A DNA stretch of 64,000 bases from Rugalucina vietnamica (lineage: Eukaryota > Mollusca > Bivalvia > Lucinida > Lucinidae). The stretch is from contig OZ024880.1 in assembly GCA_964017185.1 (NCBI GenBank), forward strand, positions 37,724,329 to 37,788,328. The letters run 5' to 3'. Made by a program: the position numbers and the translations under genes. Below, piece by piece: positions 10,743-21,930 of the stretch. Below the pieces are notes generated by a model. It made no database searches, was not told the DNA's origin, and was given only the letters and a program-made list of their open reading frames with translations. Numbering within the stretch: the first letter of the stretch is position 1; every line of letters begins with the position of its first letter.

Positions 10743-10859
10743 ATTTCATTGCACTGCCATAAGCTCCAGGTAACGTTAAGGATTAATTGCATCTTTTGAT
10801 GTATCACGATATTTGTTATTGATTGTGAATTTATATGATGGGGATAAAACATTCTTTGA

Positions 10860-11010
10860 TTCAGTTTAACGTCCCTTTCAATATTATTTCAGCTCATATG
10901 AGACGGGCCAATCAGTAAGTGGGGCGAAAACGTGAGAACCCCAAGAATATCAACCCAGCACATCCACAAGCAGAGCTTGGCTTGTCTCACATGTGCGCTG
11001 TGTGTGCAGG
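10860..11010 (-). repeat. Interspersed repeat E, antisense
   Basis: Reverse complement of the repeat at 49545-49815: cagtttaacgtccctttc...gctcatatgagacg...cgaaaacgtgagaacccc. It is a dispersed family here with copies at 49.5 and 50.2 kb. Confidence 0.7.
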
Positions 11011-11091
11011 GGTGGGGGGGGGTGCAGTTAGTGTCATACCTGGTCAGAAACAGGTACACTCACAACATCGTTCATACAACAGAATACTCAC

Positions 11092-11155
11092 CAAATATTT
11101 CCCCATTAGGTGCATATTCTGAGACAAGGTATAGCATGTTTTTGGTTTCCATCAC
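11092..11155 (-). CDS. SIK: SIK exon 3: hinge region
   Basis: Short exon of 64 bp encoding 21 residues plus the first base of a split codon (residues 81-101): VMETKNMLYLVSEYAPNGEIF. This is the strand leading into the hinge (LVSEYAPNGE), which sets ATP-pocket shape in the family. The acceptor is tttttcag and the donor gtgagt. The last base G joins AA from exon 4 to give Glu102, so this intron is phase 1. The exon is too short to show as a long open frame and was found by following the SIK reading frame. An antisense copy of a common repeat (10860-11010) ends about 80 bp from the donor side. Confidence 0.9.
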
Positions 11156-11504
11156 CTGAAAAACGGGGAAAATAAGAAAAATATTAAAATTATCATCAAG
11201 CCTGAAATTCATCAAATTTTGTCACTTTTCATCTTGACAATACTCCCTAAGCTGAAATTCAGACTCATTTTTGATTATCATCTAATAAACACATACTCTA
11301 GAAAGAGGGCCTCACGGAAGATTGGCTGACTAGGAGCCTGAGTCACAGAGTTGAGCATAGAGCAGCTACACCCAACCAAAACAACCTGGGTTGTCCAATG
11401 TCCACTAATAGGTAACCGAAAGACTTTCAGGCAGCACCACTTGGGCCTGGTCGCCATGGGGATGGGGTGGGACTGTATTAATTATTGCTGTGAAGAATAA
11501 GGCT

Positions 11505-11727
11505 GAGCCACATCATGTGAAAGCCTGCTTTTAACATATGTGAAAACAAAGATGATGATCAGCTGTGCAGTAACTGTACAGCTGATCAGTGCCTTTATTT
11601 TTGCTCCATAGAATCATCCCTCTATTCTGAAATTTCAAATTTCTACCTATCTACCAAGGCTGTATAGCCAGGTTTGTGACAGGCCTGATCGGAAACACAG
11701 CAAACTGGTTTTCTTGTGACTCGACTC
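11505..11727 (+). mobile_element. MITE A copy, diverged
   Basis: Begins gagccacatcatgtgaaagc, ends gtgactcgactc. Hairpin gatcagctgtgcagtaactg and complement. Confidence 0.8.
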
Positions 11728-11767
11728 GGGCTGTATTGCAGGTTATAATCTCCAATACTACCAATTT

Positions 11768-11999
11768 GAGCCGCGACGCGAGAAAACCGGTCTTCGGGGT
11801 TGCCGACCAGGTCTGACACAAACCGACCTGTACAAGCACAGAAGCAGGCTAGAAGCTTGAAATTTCAGATTTAAGAAGAGAAATTGTACTATCCGTGTAG
11901 CGAAAACAAAGGTGCTGATCAGCTTCGCAGTTACTGCGAAGCTGATCTGCGCCTTTGTTTTCGCCAAGGCAAAAATCCGGTTTTCTCACCATGCGACTC
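11768..11999 (-). mobile_element. MITE A copy
   Basis: Full length, flanked by ATTT on both sides (11764-11767, 12000-12003). It sits 40 bp from an oppositely oriented copy, so the pair forms an inverted repeat. Confidence 0.9.
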
Positions 12000-12043
12000 A
12001 TTTTATGGAAAGCAATGATCCGCAATGCAGGGAAAAACAATAT

Positions 12044-12241
12044 TCAGGGTTTCCGACCAGGTCCGACACAATCCGGGCAGTAAAGTCTTACAAGAAGGCT
12101 AGAAGCTTGAAATTTCAGATTTAAGAAGATGAAGGATTGTACTATCTGTAATGCGAAAACAATGGCATTGATCAATTACTGCACTGATCTGCATCTTTGC
12201 TTATGCATAGGCAAAAAGCCGGTTTTCTCAAGTTGCGGCTC
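12044..12241 (-). mobile_element. MITE A copy, left terminus lost
   Basis: Starts at ttcagggtttccgacc and ends caagttgcggctc. The hairpin is degraded. Confidence 0.78.
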
Positions 12242-12304
12242 AATACAAGAAGACAAGTATGACGTAGCTACTGAAAATCTATTACCCACTGGATAGTATC
12301 AATT

Positions 12305-12539
12305 GAGCCTTCGCATGACAAAACCGACCATTTCGGTTTCCGACCATATCCGATACAAACTGGGCTGTACAGTCACAGAAGATGGTTAGAGACTGGAAAT
12401 TTTGGATTTAGAAAGTAGAGGAATTGTTCTATCCGTGTAGCGAAAACAAAGGTGCTGATCAGCTTCTCGGTTACCGCGAAGCTGATCTGCGCCTTTGTTT
12501 TCGCCTAAGCATTTTGTTGGTTTTCCCATGCGGCGGCTC
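12305..12539 (-). mobile_element. MITE A copy
   Basis: Flanked by AATT on both sides (12301-12304, 12540-12543). It ends tcccatgcggcggctc. Confidence 0.9.
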
Positions 12540-12654
12540 AATTTATATCATGACATCAATGTGCTGCCATTAAATCACCAGCAAATTAATGGAAATTACC
12601 ATAAAAATCAAGAAAAAAAAATTCTGAGAAATAAATATAACAAGAGCAATGGAG

Positions 12655-12790
12655 GTATTTATGTTTTATGTCCCAATCTACAGCTAAGGTCATATTGAGA
12701 CAGGACCTTGGTTTTAAGACCCAGGCTCAGTTGTGTGACCCCTGGTTTAAAAGGCGAGTCAGTGGTTAAACTACTAGTAGTAGTAGTAAA
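12655..12790 (+). repeat. Interspersed repeat F fragment
   Basis: Shares tatgtccca..tacagctaaggt and cccctggttta.aaggc with 48880-49015. The same 5' motif also recurs at 15100 and 45440. Confidence 0.55.
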
Positions 12791-12891
12791 AAGTGGCAGT
12801 TTTTCGTCATGCCGGGCTGAACGGACTTAATCCATGATTCCACCACAAGGACGAAAGCCACACAGGCTTTTATATAAGCCTCAAGTCAACA

Positions 12892-13038
12892 CATGAAAAC
12901 TGGTCTTCAGGGTGTCCGACCAGGTCTGTGACAAAATGACCTGTAAAGTCTCGGAAGTGAAGAGAACATCTTCATTTAAAGAGGGTGACTCCTTTGGCAT
13001 TACCAATCTTCCATGAGATGTGATTTTCTCATGACAGT
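12892..13038 (-). mobile_element. MITE A remnant
   Basis: Has acatgaaaactggtcttcag and gtccgaccaggtctg. The hairpin is missing. Confidence 0.55.
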
Positions 13039-13304
13039 TTGCTCGTTTGCAATAGAGGAATAGTATAAAACTATGATGACCTTAAAAGCAACCTGTTATG
13101 AGTTTTTATTAGCTATCTGAAACAGGAGCAAATAATTCTTATTTGCACAGCTCTCCAAAACATGCAAAAGTTTCAACTTAAAAGGGCCAGACCTTAATAA
13201 AAGTTTCCTTTGAAACCACAAACAAAAATAACTTTTATCAATTAAACAAGCACTTTTACTTCAACCAGGATGCAATGTAGTGTTTCCCCTTGCCACTTTT
13301 ACTA

Positions 13305-13372
13305 TGGCGCCGCGCCATGCCCTTTTTCTCCAGCGCCATGCCCTTTTTTCCCAGCGCCATGTCCTTTTTCTG
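13305..13372 (+). repeat. Short tandem repeat, about 24 bp x 3
   Basis: Three units of cagcgccatgccctttttc type. Confidence 0.75.
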
Positions 13373-14128
13373 AATCTACATTTTGGTAAAAAGTTTGTCA
13401 AAATCGGACAAAAAATGAGGAAGTTACAAGACTTTTTGCTGGAAGTCTGCAGAAACAAATTTGGCAAACTTTATGATCATGACTTCCACAGTTGTTGCAG
13501 TGGCAAATGTTGATATTTACTCAATGACAATCAGACAATGTTAATCAGAAAAGGTGTGAAAATTGAATGTCCTACCTAGTATAAATGTAACTTTTGTAAG
13601 TGTGCCATTTAATTAGTTTCAACTATCAATAGTTTACTTTTCAAAACAAATCATAATACTCAGAATACATGTACTCAGAAATGAGAATGTTGCAGTATTT
13701 ATAGATAGATGAGTGAGGTTATCCCTTATGGTTAATCTAGTATTAAAATAATGTGAGGCAGGGGGAAAAGAAATTTTCTAAGTTGTCTCTGGTAAAAGTG
13801 AATCCTGAAATATGGAAATTGAGGAAAGAACAATTTAAGCTGAAAAGCAAATCTGAAATTATACAGAAAATATAATGTGTTAAATTTAATGACTGTGCAT
13901 AAATGTGCACTCCTAGCATGCCATGGGCCACTTAAAAGTACCCTTTTGCTTGCTGTCACGCGCTGAAGGTGTCCTTTTGACATACTGTCACAAGTTAAAA
14001 AGTGCCCCTTTTTTAGCAACCTTACCATGCCCACTTTTTGGGACTGGGGGAAACATTACAATGTCTGTATGTGTCTCTACCATAGAGACTTACGCCAAGA
14101 GTGGACTTATCCCTATATTTCTACCACC
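13373..14128. other. SIK intron, nothing recognised
   Basis: Short opposing frames only, with no family resemblance. Confidence 0.55.
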
Positions 14129-14378
14129 AGGACCCGAATTTATAAAACTTATTTCATGCTCAGCTCAGCTGAGACTAAAATTTATCCTGCTCATAAATGT
14201 TAAAATGCCAACAATTGTTGGCATTTTAACATTTATGAGCAGGATAAATTACTAGTTTTTGAGTTCTGAACCTAAATTTTTCACTAATTTTGACTATTTC
14301 AATACCTAAGAGCAGTTGAAATTTCATGTTCAGCTGAGCTGAGCTTGAAAAAAGTTTTATAACCTCTGCTCGGGGCCA
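14129..14378. mobile_element. 250-bp foldback element with a perfect 72-bp core palindrome
   Basis: Outer arms 14130-14173 and 14327-14377 are inverted copies (ttataaaactt...gctcagctcagctga). Inside is a perfect palindrome, 14179-14250, with no spacer, centred on caattg at 14214/14215. Confidence 0.88.
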
Positions 14379-14593
14379 GGCCACAGAGCATCTCTAGGGC
14401 ATGGGTTTTATTGTGTACACACATATGAATGATGTTCAAATATACACGTAGGTACAGCCAGACACATGAAGGAACTTGCTTAAAAAGGGTGTTGAACCCG
14501 AATGACGTATGTCTAGTCATGTGTTGAGAGATACAATGGATTTTCCAATCCAGTTTGCTGTTGAGCTTTCATTCTATTATCAATCTTCACAGT

Positions 14594-14820
14594 CAACTCA
14601 TTTAAGCCTGGCGTCCCTTTTAAGGGACTTAGGCAAACAGAATAGCCCCAGATGTGACGCCGCGTTCTGCGGCGTCCCATCTGGGGCTATTCTGTTTGCG
14701 AGGAGGATTTTCATCAAAAGTTTATTTAAAAATTGAAAATCACTCCTGATGCCCCTAAGAATGAAAGTGGACTCACCCAAATGATAATAATGGGAAAATC
14801 CATTTGTCAAAATGGGTTAA
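14594..14820. mobile_element. TTAA-type MITE with 67-bp hairpin
   Basis: Shares both ends with 21260-21472 (aactcatttaagcctgg and a gggttaa end). Hairpin 14633-14699 pairs gcaaacagaatagccccaga with its complement around the loop gttct, with one stem mismatch. The second copy's TTAA flanks and CCCGTTTA terminus suggest a piggyBac-like non-autonomous element. Confidence 0.75.
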
Positions 14821-15171
14821 TAACAAGAGAGTGATAAACCAATAGTCTATAATGATAACGGAGACCTCCTCAAAGATTTTAACATCCTTGATCCTCTGGG
14901 ATAAATGATAAACAACTGAATTAGTTTATGTACACAAATTCAATTGCACAATATTGTTTACGTACCATACAATTCATGAATTCAATTGCACAATATTTTT
15001 TTGCTATTGAAAAGTATAAGTATGCAACATCATGCAGTTGAAATATATGGGTTTGTGTCAGACATGAAAAATGGCAAGTGGTTGCAACATTTGTTTGTAT
15101 TGGTGCTTTAGGCCCACGGTCAACAGCTAAGGTCACATTGGTAGGTTATCCTAGCCTCATATAATATGACC

Positions 15172-15374
15172 CCCGACCAGGTCCGACACAAACTCGCATA
15201 TGTATACACCCACAGAAGCAGTCTAGAAGCTTGAAATTTTGGATTCAAAAAGAATTTTAAGTGATTGTACCAGCTGTGTAGTGAAAACAAAGGCGTTGAT
15301 CAGCTGTGCATTTACTGCACAGCTGATCTGTGTCTTTGCTTTCCCAAAGGTCTGATTTTCTCATGACGAAGCTC
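15172..15374 (-). mobile_element. MITE A copy, left terminus lost
   Basis: Starts ccccgaccaggtccgacaca, ends tcatgacgaagctc. Hairpin around 15290-15325. Confidence 0.8.
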
Positions 15375-15376
15375 AT

Positions 15377-15592
15377 ATACTGTAGATCCGAAAATATTCG
15401 CGATAACTTAATTTTTGCTAATATTCGCGAATTGGTTGCCTCGCGAATTCAAAGTTCTCGCTAATAAAGAGTAGTTATAAACTTTATAGAAAACAAGGAC
15501 ACTCACTCGCGAATTCAAGAACTCGCTAATAATTTGGAAATAGAAAATTCCCGAAACAAAACTCATGCGAAAATTTCCGAATTCACAGTTAT
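15377..15592. mobile_element. MITE with tactgtagatccgaaaat ends
   Basis: Inverted ends actgtagatccgaaaatatt and actgtgaattcggaaatttt. The interior is rich in tcgcgaattc and ctcgctaata. It starts 2 bp after a MITE A copy. Confidence 0.7.
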
Positions 15593-16805
15593 ATGATACA
15601 CAAATGTATACATAGCAGGAATACAGAGTAGCGGTCGCCCACTCGCCCACAGCGAGTAAAAATCGGGCTGGGCCCCTAAAGTTAAAGAGACGCTTGCCCA
15701 GTTTGCGACTACGCTATGAAGCGTAACGTCCCGAAACTGACCATTTCGGTTCATTTTTTTCCATTCGGTTTTATTTTGACTGGTATTCGATGTCGCAAAA
15801 TATCTACAATATATTGCGGTAAAATATTGTGAACCAGACGCCGAATATTATTTAGCCGACCAATCACAAGGGAGTATGCAGATCGGCCAATCCACTGCGC
15901 ATGTGTGATAATGAACTCGCCAGTGAAGCAGTCTAGCAAGTGTCCAAAAGTCATGCGCACACGACTTGAGTTGACAGATCGATCATGCAAAGAATTTTGT
16001 TTGTTTGTTCTGGATGAAAGAGGACTTTTTCTATAAATCATGGAAAGACTTTCCGACTATGGTTGATAATCATGCGAACAAGCATCGATCTTGAGCATGA
16101 CAACCGCTCTTCTTTCTTGAATTTGCCGATTTGCCTGGCCAAATGGAACTGACAAGTTTTAGCTTTTGACAAAAACATTGTAAATACAATAAAAATGGCA
16201 ACCGAATGACGCATTCATGTAAGACCCTGGGTCACCAATGCCAAACTGTGCCAATGTTGCATTCCAGATGAACTGAGAATCTCTTAGTGACACAGAGATA
16301 GGAGAAATGCGAGAGAGAAAAACAATTGTATTGTAATTTTAACCCATTCAACTGTATGTATGCATGCCATGCACTTTTTTTAAACAAATATTGCTGAAGG
16401 GGTCTCAATTAATTTGATAAACTTTTAAGTGCCTTTCAGAATTTGAGCGTCAAGAATGCATAAGGGAAACTACATCTTTTGCGGTCAGGCAGAAACTGAT
16501 TCGGACAGACAGAAATTCCGACTCTGTCTGACCAAGTGTCCTGCAAGGTCTCACAAACTTAAGTGAACACTCAACAGTTATTAATATTACTGTTATTGTT
16601 GATGTTCTTTGATAAATTTTGATGCATTTGCCCATTTTATGCGAATAAAAATGTGGGCCCCTAAGTTTTCATGTGGGCCCCGAGTTTTCATTTTTTAGGG
16701 GCACAGCTTGCCCCTATAAAAAATTAGTTAGTCTGTATCCCTACATAGTAAGATCATGTCTGTGAGGCATTCATATCCCTGTGCACTGCTCATTTGCTTT
16801 CATTT
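15593..16805. other. SIK intron, nothing recognised
   Basis: Includes a short duplication (gtgggcccc twice near 16650-16680). No coding or repeat family is identified. Confidence 0.5.
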
Positions 16806-17029
16806 GAGCATGAGCGTGAGAAAACCAACAATTTGGATTCCGACAAAGCCCGACATGAACCGAGCTGCATAGTCACAGAAGGCTGGAAATTTTGGATTAA
16901 GAAAGTAGAGGCATTGTACTATCTGTGTAGCGAAAACAAAGGTGCTGATCAGCTTCGCGGTTACCGCAAAGCAGATCTGCGCCTTTGTTTTCGCATATGC
17001 AAATTGTTGGTTTTCTCATGCGGAGGCTC
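16806..17029 (-). mobile_element. MITE A copy
   Basis: Near full length, accaacaat subtype. Flanks ATTT and CTTT. Confidence 0.86.
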
Positions 17030-17167
17030 CTTTTCCTTTCATAATTATTTCCTCAATCTTTGTGTGATGTTTTGATAAATTGATATCCAATATCTTCACA
17101 ACACTAATTGGATGTAATCAGGAAGTTTTCTTAAAATTGTCACAGAATATCATGTCTTGCACACTGG

Positions 17168-17505
17168 TTATCCAGAGGCAACCAGCTATAAGTTCACATT
17201 ATCCAGAGGCAACCAGCTATAAGTTCACATTATCCAGAGATAACCAGCTATAAGTTCACAACTTCACATTATCCAGAGACAACCAGCTATAAGTTCACAT
17301 TATCCAGAGACAACCAGCTATAAGTTCACATTATCCAGAGACAACCAGCTATAAGTTCACATTATCCAGAGACAACCAGCTATAAGTTCACATTATCCAG
17401 AGACAACCAGCTATAAGTTCACATTATCCAGAGACAACCAGCTATAAGTTCACATTATCTAGAGACAACCAGCTTTAAGTTCACATTATCCAGAGACAAC
17501 CAGCC
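17168..17505 (+). repeat. 31-bp satellite, 11 units
   Basis: Ten near-identical units beginning ttatccagagacaaccagct and one partial unit. One unit carries a short insertion near 17260. There are no variable spacers, so it is not CRISPR-like. Confidence 0.95.
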
Positions 17506-17858
17506 TGACTGAGAAAAAACAGTGCATATAAAATCAAAAGAAGACTGTAGGATGTAAAATACTAAATACATTTATGGGAACAACTTCACACCAACCATTC
17601 TAAATCATGTTAAGTTGTTCCCAGATATATGTATTTACTCCCTATCGACGTATTCGTTATCACTCATCGACTTTACCTGAGTTGGAAATGTTTGTTCCCA
17701 GTCTAGTGGTTGTCTCCTGTTAACCGCTGTGACCTGGAAATCTCAGCAAAGTGGCCTAGAAAATTGTGAAAATTGAGGCCATGTATTTCATTAGTCTGAG
17801 TTTCCAGAAGTGAGTTAATGGAATTGAAGCCTTTCAACTGTACTATGTGATTCGGCTG

Positions 17859-18375
17859 CATTACGAAAATTTGCCCAGGCAATAAACAGAGATTTTTGTA
17901 GCTTCAAAATTGAAAAGTTTTATACGAACAACTTTGATATTCTTAACAACTTTGCTCAAAACACTAATTGTGGGTACACGTAAGAAATGCCTGGGTGAGG
18001 CAGTTTTAACGAGTACCAACAATTCATGTTTTCGCTCAAAAATAAAAAAAAAATTGCATACCCCTGTACACCCCAGTTTTGCTATATGAGCCGCCTCATG
18101 GGAAAACCAACAATTTGCATTGGCGAAAACAAAGACGCAGATCAGCTTCGCGGTAACCGCGAAGCTGATCAGCGCCTTTGTTTTCGCTACTCGGATAGTA
18201 CAATTCCTCTTATACTTAAATCCGAAATTTCAAGCTTCTAGCTCTTTTCTGTGCTTGTACAGGTCGGTTTGTGTCGGACCTGTTCGGAAACCACATTGTT
18301 GGTTTTCCCACGAGGCGGCTCATATAAAGGTGGGATTCAAAGGGCAGTACTTTTTATGGATGTGTTTTCTTGATG
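17859..18375 (+). mobile_element. MITE B copy interrupted by MITE A
   Basis: MITE B body 17859-18087 resumes at 18322-18375. The MITE A copy sits at the gctatataaaag point of B and has duplicated ATAT, so A jumped after B. Confidence 0.88.
18088..18321 (+). mobile_element. MITE A copy nested in MITE B
   Basis: 234 bp, flanked by ATAT on both sides (18084-18087, 18322-18325). Intact copies of B give the empty site, which confirms the 4-bp duplication and the GAG...CTC ends. Confidence 0.93.
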
Positions 18376-18620
18376 TGTGTGACAAACAAACTTGGTTAGA
18401 AAATGCTGGGTGTGCACTTTTTGCTTTATTACAGCACTACTTGTGGCCAAACTTTGTACATTTTAACGCTTCCTAATGAGGACTTTAGGTTATGATTTTT
18501 TCTTTGTCTCAAATGTATTCCGAAACATCATTTTTTTTTGTATGTATTCCAAAATATCTTAGGTGTGTGAGTTCTCAAACATCTTAAGTGCATTCTGTAA
18601 TATCTTAAGTGCATGCATAC

Positions 18621-18900
18621 CCATTACGAAAACTTGACCATGCAATATACAGAGATTTTTAAAGTTGTAAAAAACAAAAATTTTCAGTAGAAACATTTCG
18701 ATATTTTTCTTATTTTTGCTCAAAACATAGATTGTGGGTACATGTTAGAACCGCCTCGCCGAGGCGATTCTAACGAGTACCCACAATCTATGTTTTGGAG
18801 CAAAAATAAGAAAAATAGGTATTCCCCTGCATACCCCAGTTTTGCTATATAAAAGTGGGGTTTAAGGGGGTATTCATTGCACGGACATGTTTTCATGATG
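18621..18900 (+). mobile_element. MITE B copy
   Basis: Complete: cattacgaaaacttg to ttttcatgatg, with loop cctcgccgaggc. Confidence 0.88.
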
Positions 18901-18984
18901 CCAAACAAGCACTGAGCTTGGGCAATAGTTTGTCTGTTTCGTAAATAAAGATTTGTTTGTTTCTTTGTTTTGTCAATATGTTTT

Positions 18985-19140
18985 CAGTCATGTTTGCACA
19001 AAGCCTCCGCATCCAGGGTATTTGCAAAAACTGTGTGTCTTGAGTAAATGTGTCTTGCTCAACGACACAACGCATCACCAGTGGGGTTTGAAACCCCAGA
19101 CCTATCAATCTCAGTCTGATGCTTTAACCACACCGCCACA
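18985..19140 (-). mobile_element. tRNA-derived SINE, antisense
   Basis: On the minus strand it reads tgtggttaaagcatcagact (A-box region), then ggggtttcaaacccca (B-box like), then a body with gttgagcaagacacattt. Confidence 0.6.
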
Positions 19141-19162
19141 CACACTCCCCCAAGAGATATAT

Positions 19163-19448
19163 GAGCCATGTGCCCATTTCATAAGAAAACAAGCATTTCG
19201 CATATGCGAAAACAAAGGCGCAGATCAGCTTTGCAGTAACGACGAAGCTGATCAGCGCCTTTGTTTTCACGCAAAGCTGATCTGCACTTTGTTTTCGCTT
19301 CAAGGATAGTCACAATTCCTTGTCTTTCTAAATCCAAAATTTACAGCCTCTGTCTAGTCATCTTCCATGCTTGTACAGCTCGGTTTGTGTCCAACCTGTT
19401 CGGAAACCACATTCATGTTGTGTTTTTTTCATTTTCATGACCCGGCTC
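19163..19448 (+). mobile_element. MITE A copy with extra hairpin arm
   Basis: 286 bp, flanked by ATAT on both sides (19159-19162, 19449-19452). The right hairpin arm (cgcctttgtttt..c, gctgatc) is partly repeated near 19255-19300. Confidence 0.85.
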
Positions 19449-19604
19449 ATATTTTCTGACAAAAGTAGGCACTCAATACCGGTAAACAGCCAAAGGTAAT
19501 CTTGCCAAGCACCATGACAGACCATCCCAACATGACCTCAGCTGTTTACTGTGAATCAAAAAAATCATGCTCTCCCTCTAATCTGGTGGTAAATTAAACA
19601 ATTT

Positions 19605-19829
19605 GAGCCTGTGCATGAGAAAACCAACAATTTGGGTTCCGACCAGGTCTGACACAAACTGGCCTGTACAGTCACAGATGCAGACTAGAAGCTTGAAATT
19701 TAGGACTTAAGAAGAAGAAGGATTGTACTATCCCTGCAGCAAAAACAAAGGCGCTGATCAGCTGTGCACAGCTGATCTGCAGCTTTGTTTTCACCTATGC
19801 AAATTGTTGGTTTTCTCATGAGGTGGCTC
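19605..19829 (-). mobile_element. MITE A copy
   Basis: Has a shortened hairpin (gctgatcagctgtgcacagc). Flanks ATTT and ATAT. Confidence 0.85.
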
Positions 19830-20030
19830 ATATATAAATAACTAAACATGTTCATAGAACAGTGCTTTGCCAAAACATTTCTTTTTTTATAAATCATTAT
19901 ATTTACATTATAATTTAAATTAATCCTTCAAAAAGAAGGTCATTTAAAGATTAAATAATTACATGAAGTTATTATTCCACCCACAATTAAATGTCAAACT
20001 TGCAGGGAAAGTGTTGATACCCAATCCCGT

Positions 20031-20215
20031 TAGTGCAATGGTTAGAGTGTCTCCTTCGGCAGCGGGAGGTCGTGGGTTCGATCCCAGGCCGGGTCGTACC
20101 AAAGACTTTAAAAATGGTACCAGTGGCTACCTCACTTGGCGCTAAGCAATATAAGGCTAGCACTAGGAAATACCTGCCATAATGGTAACTTATGTTCACC
20201 CTGACTTAATCAAGG
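20031..20215 (+). mobile_element. tRNA-derived SINE
   Basis: Has A-box region gttagtgcaatggttagagt, B-box ggttcgatccc, and a non-tRNA body (gtggctacctcacttggcgc). The lack of a matching 3' acceptor strand argues against a real tRNA gene. Confidence 0.75.
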
Positions 20216-20330
20216 CAAACCGACCATCAGGGGGGAACATGTTTTTATATAGTCGAGACATTTGAAAATCTAATGCCCACCTTACTAATTTTAAGCAAAT
20301 CAGCTTTGAATCACAGTCCTCTACTGCACA

Positions 20331-20551
20331 TGCGGCACACGTGAGAAAACCAGTCTTCGGGTTTCCGACCAGGTGCGACACAAATCGGCCTGTACAGTCA
20401 CAGAAAAAAATTTCGGATTTAGGATGAAAAGGAATTGCACTATTCACGTAGCCAAAACAAAGGCGCTGATCAGCTGTGCAGTTACATGTACTGCACAGTT
20501 CTGTGCAGTTACTGCACAGCTGATGTGCGCCTTTGTTTAGGCATAGGCAAT
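20331..20551 (-). mobile_element. MITE A copy with repeated hairpin arm
   Basis: Hairpin segment gtgcagttac..tgcacag occurs twice (about 20475-20525). The right terminus is lost. Confidence 0.78.
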
Positions 20552-21259
20552 GATCCATTAGAGCTTCCTCACATTCCAACAAAGCTGATATGTTTGTTTT
20601 TTAGTCCATCTGATTAAATGACTGACCTAACTAGTGCATAATATTATCGGTCAAATCTGCTTGTTTACCCTAACTAACAAAGAGGGTGACGTTAGTATCT
20701 TAACTCCTTGCAAGTGTGAGATAAATACCTACATAAATTATGATTAATAATTTAATAATGCCATGTTCATATGCTCATACATGAACATGAAATGTAGATT
20801 TACCCTTCATTTAGAAAGTGATTAAGTGGATTAGGATTAGGCACCTATCCAAGTCTTAAGGTTTAAGGACACAATCCAGATTTTTTGTTTATAAATAAAT
20901 GCCACCCACTACCCAATAAGAAACATTCTTTCACATGCTGAAAACTATCAGACAAAATCATTATACAAAACTATGAGACCTTATTTGGCTGGTTGGTTTA
21001 GGTCACTTTGCATCACAATCAACATTTTTCAGTCATGTTTGGATTGTAGGTGCATGGGCACCAAATTCGACAGAAAAGTCTGCACACGACTGATAAGTTG
21101 TCTTCAAAAGTCCAAACCTTGATTCAGACAAACATTTTATGACCTATCTAACGCTTTAATGGTACGTCTTTTTGTGGTCACCACACTTACATGATATTTG
21201 ACATGATGATTTTTTTTTATGGTCATAAAACATAACTGGGTCAGAACGTTTTATCAATT
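20552..21259. other. SIK intron, nothing recognised
   Basis: AT-rich. No element identified. Confidence 0.55.
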
Positions 21260-21472
21260 AACTCATTTAAGCCTGGCCTCCCTTTTATGGGACATAGGCA
21301 AACAGTGACGCCGCAGAACGCGGCGTCCCATCTGGGGCTATTCTGTTTGCTTAGAGAATTTTCATCGAAAAATTGAATAAAATTTAAAAATCACTCCTGA
21401 TGCCCGTAAAAATGAAAGTGGACTCTTCCAAATGATAATAATGGCAAAGTCCATTCGTCATAAACGGGTTAA
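21260..21472. mobile_element. TTAA-type MITE, one hairpin arm lost
   Basis: Second copy of the 14594 family, with TTAA at both outer edges. The left arm aatagccccagatg is missing. The central loop reads agaac, the reverse complement of gttct in the other copy. Confidence 0.75.
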
Positions 21473-21501
21473 AACTACTACAGCAACTGTTACTAGTATC
21501 A

Positions 21502-21637
21502 GCCATGTTATGAGAAAACCGGTCCTCGGGGTTTCCAGCCAGGTCGGACACAAACCGACCTGTTCAATCACAGACGAAAGCTAGAATCTTGAAATCATGG
21601 GTATAAGTAGAGGAGGAATTGTACTATCTGCATAGCA
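21502..21637 (-). mobile_element. MITE A half copy
   Basis: Left half only (agccatgttatgagaaaacc to actatctgcatagc). It stops where the hairpin would start. Confidence 0.75.
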
Positions 21638-21930
21638 TACTATTTCCCTATACATAATAATAATACAGTATGGTGATGACCATCAAGGCAAATTCAAGAA
21701 GCAAGCTCCAATGTCACGGACAAGTTAACAACTGCAGGACAGGAATACATGACAATGAGTTGTAAATGAACATTTTGACGTAACTGGCAACAAACATGAT
21801 CTCCTATTCATTGAAGTATTAAAGTTGTCACTTTCTTGAGTGACAACTCATCCTTCACATAATCCGCAGTAATGGAGCCAATGCATCACAAATACCAACC
21901 AAAAACAGTGCTACTACAGCTGCTGAGTAA

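Noticed and set aside
17168..17505. CRISPR-like regular repeat
   Set aside because: Head-to-tail 31-bp units without variable spacers, in a eukaryotic intron; it is a satellite.
18026..18476. Repeated open frames with ENKGADQLCSN and ADQRLCFRYTDSTI in many places
   Set aside because: They are translations of the palindromic MITE A core; both strands and several frames are open because the sequence is self-complementary and short.
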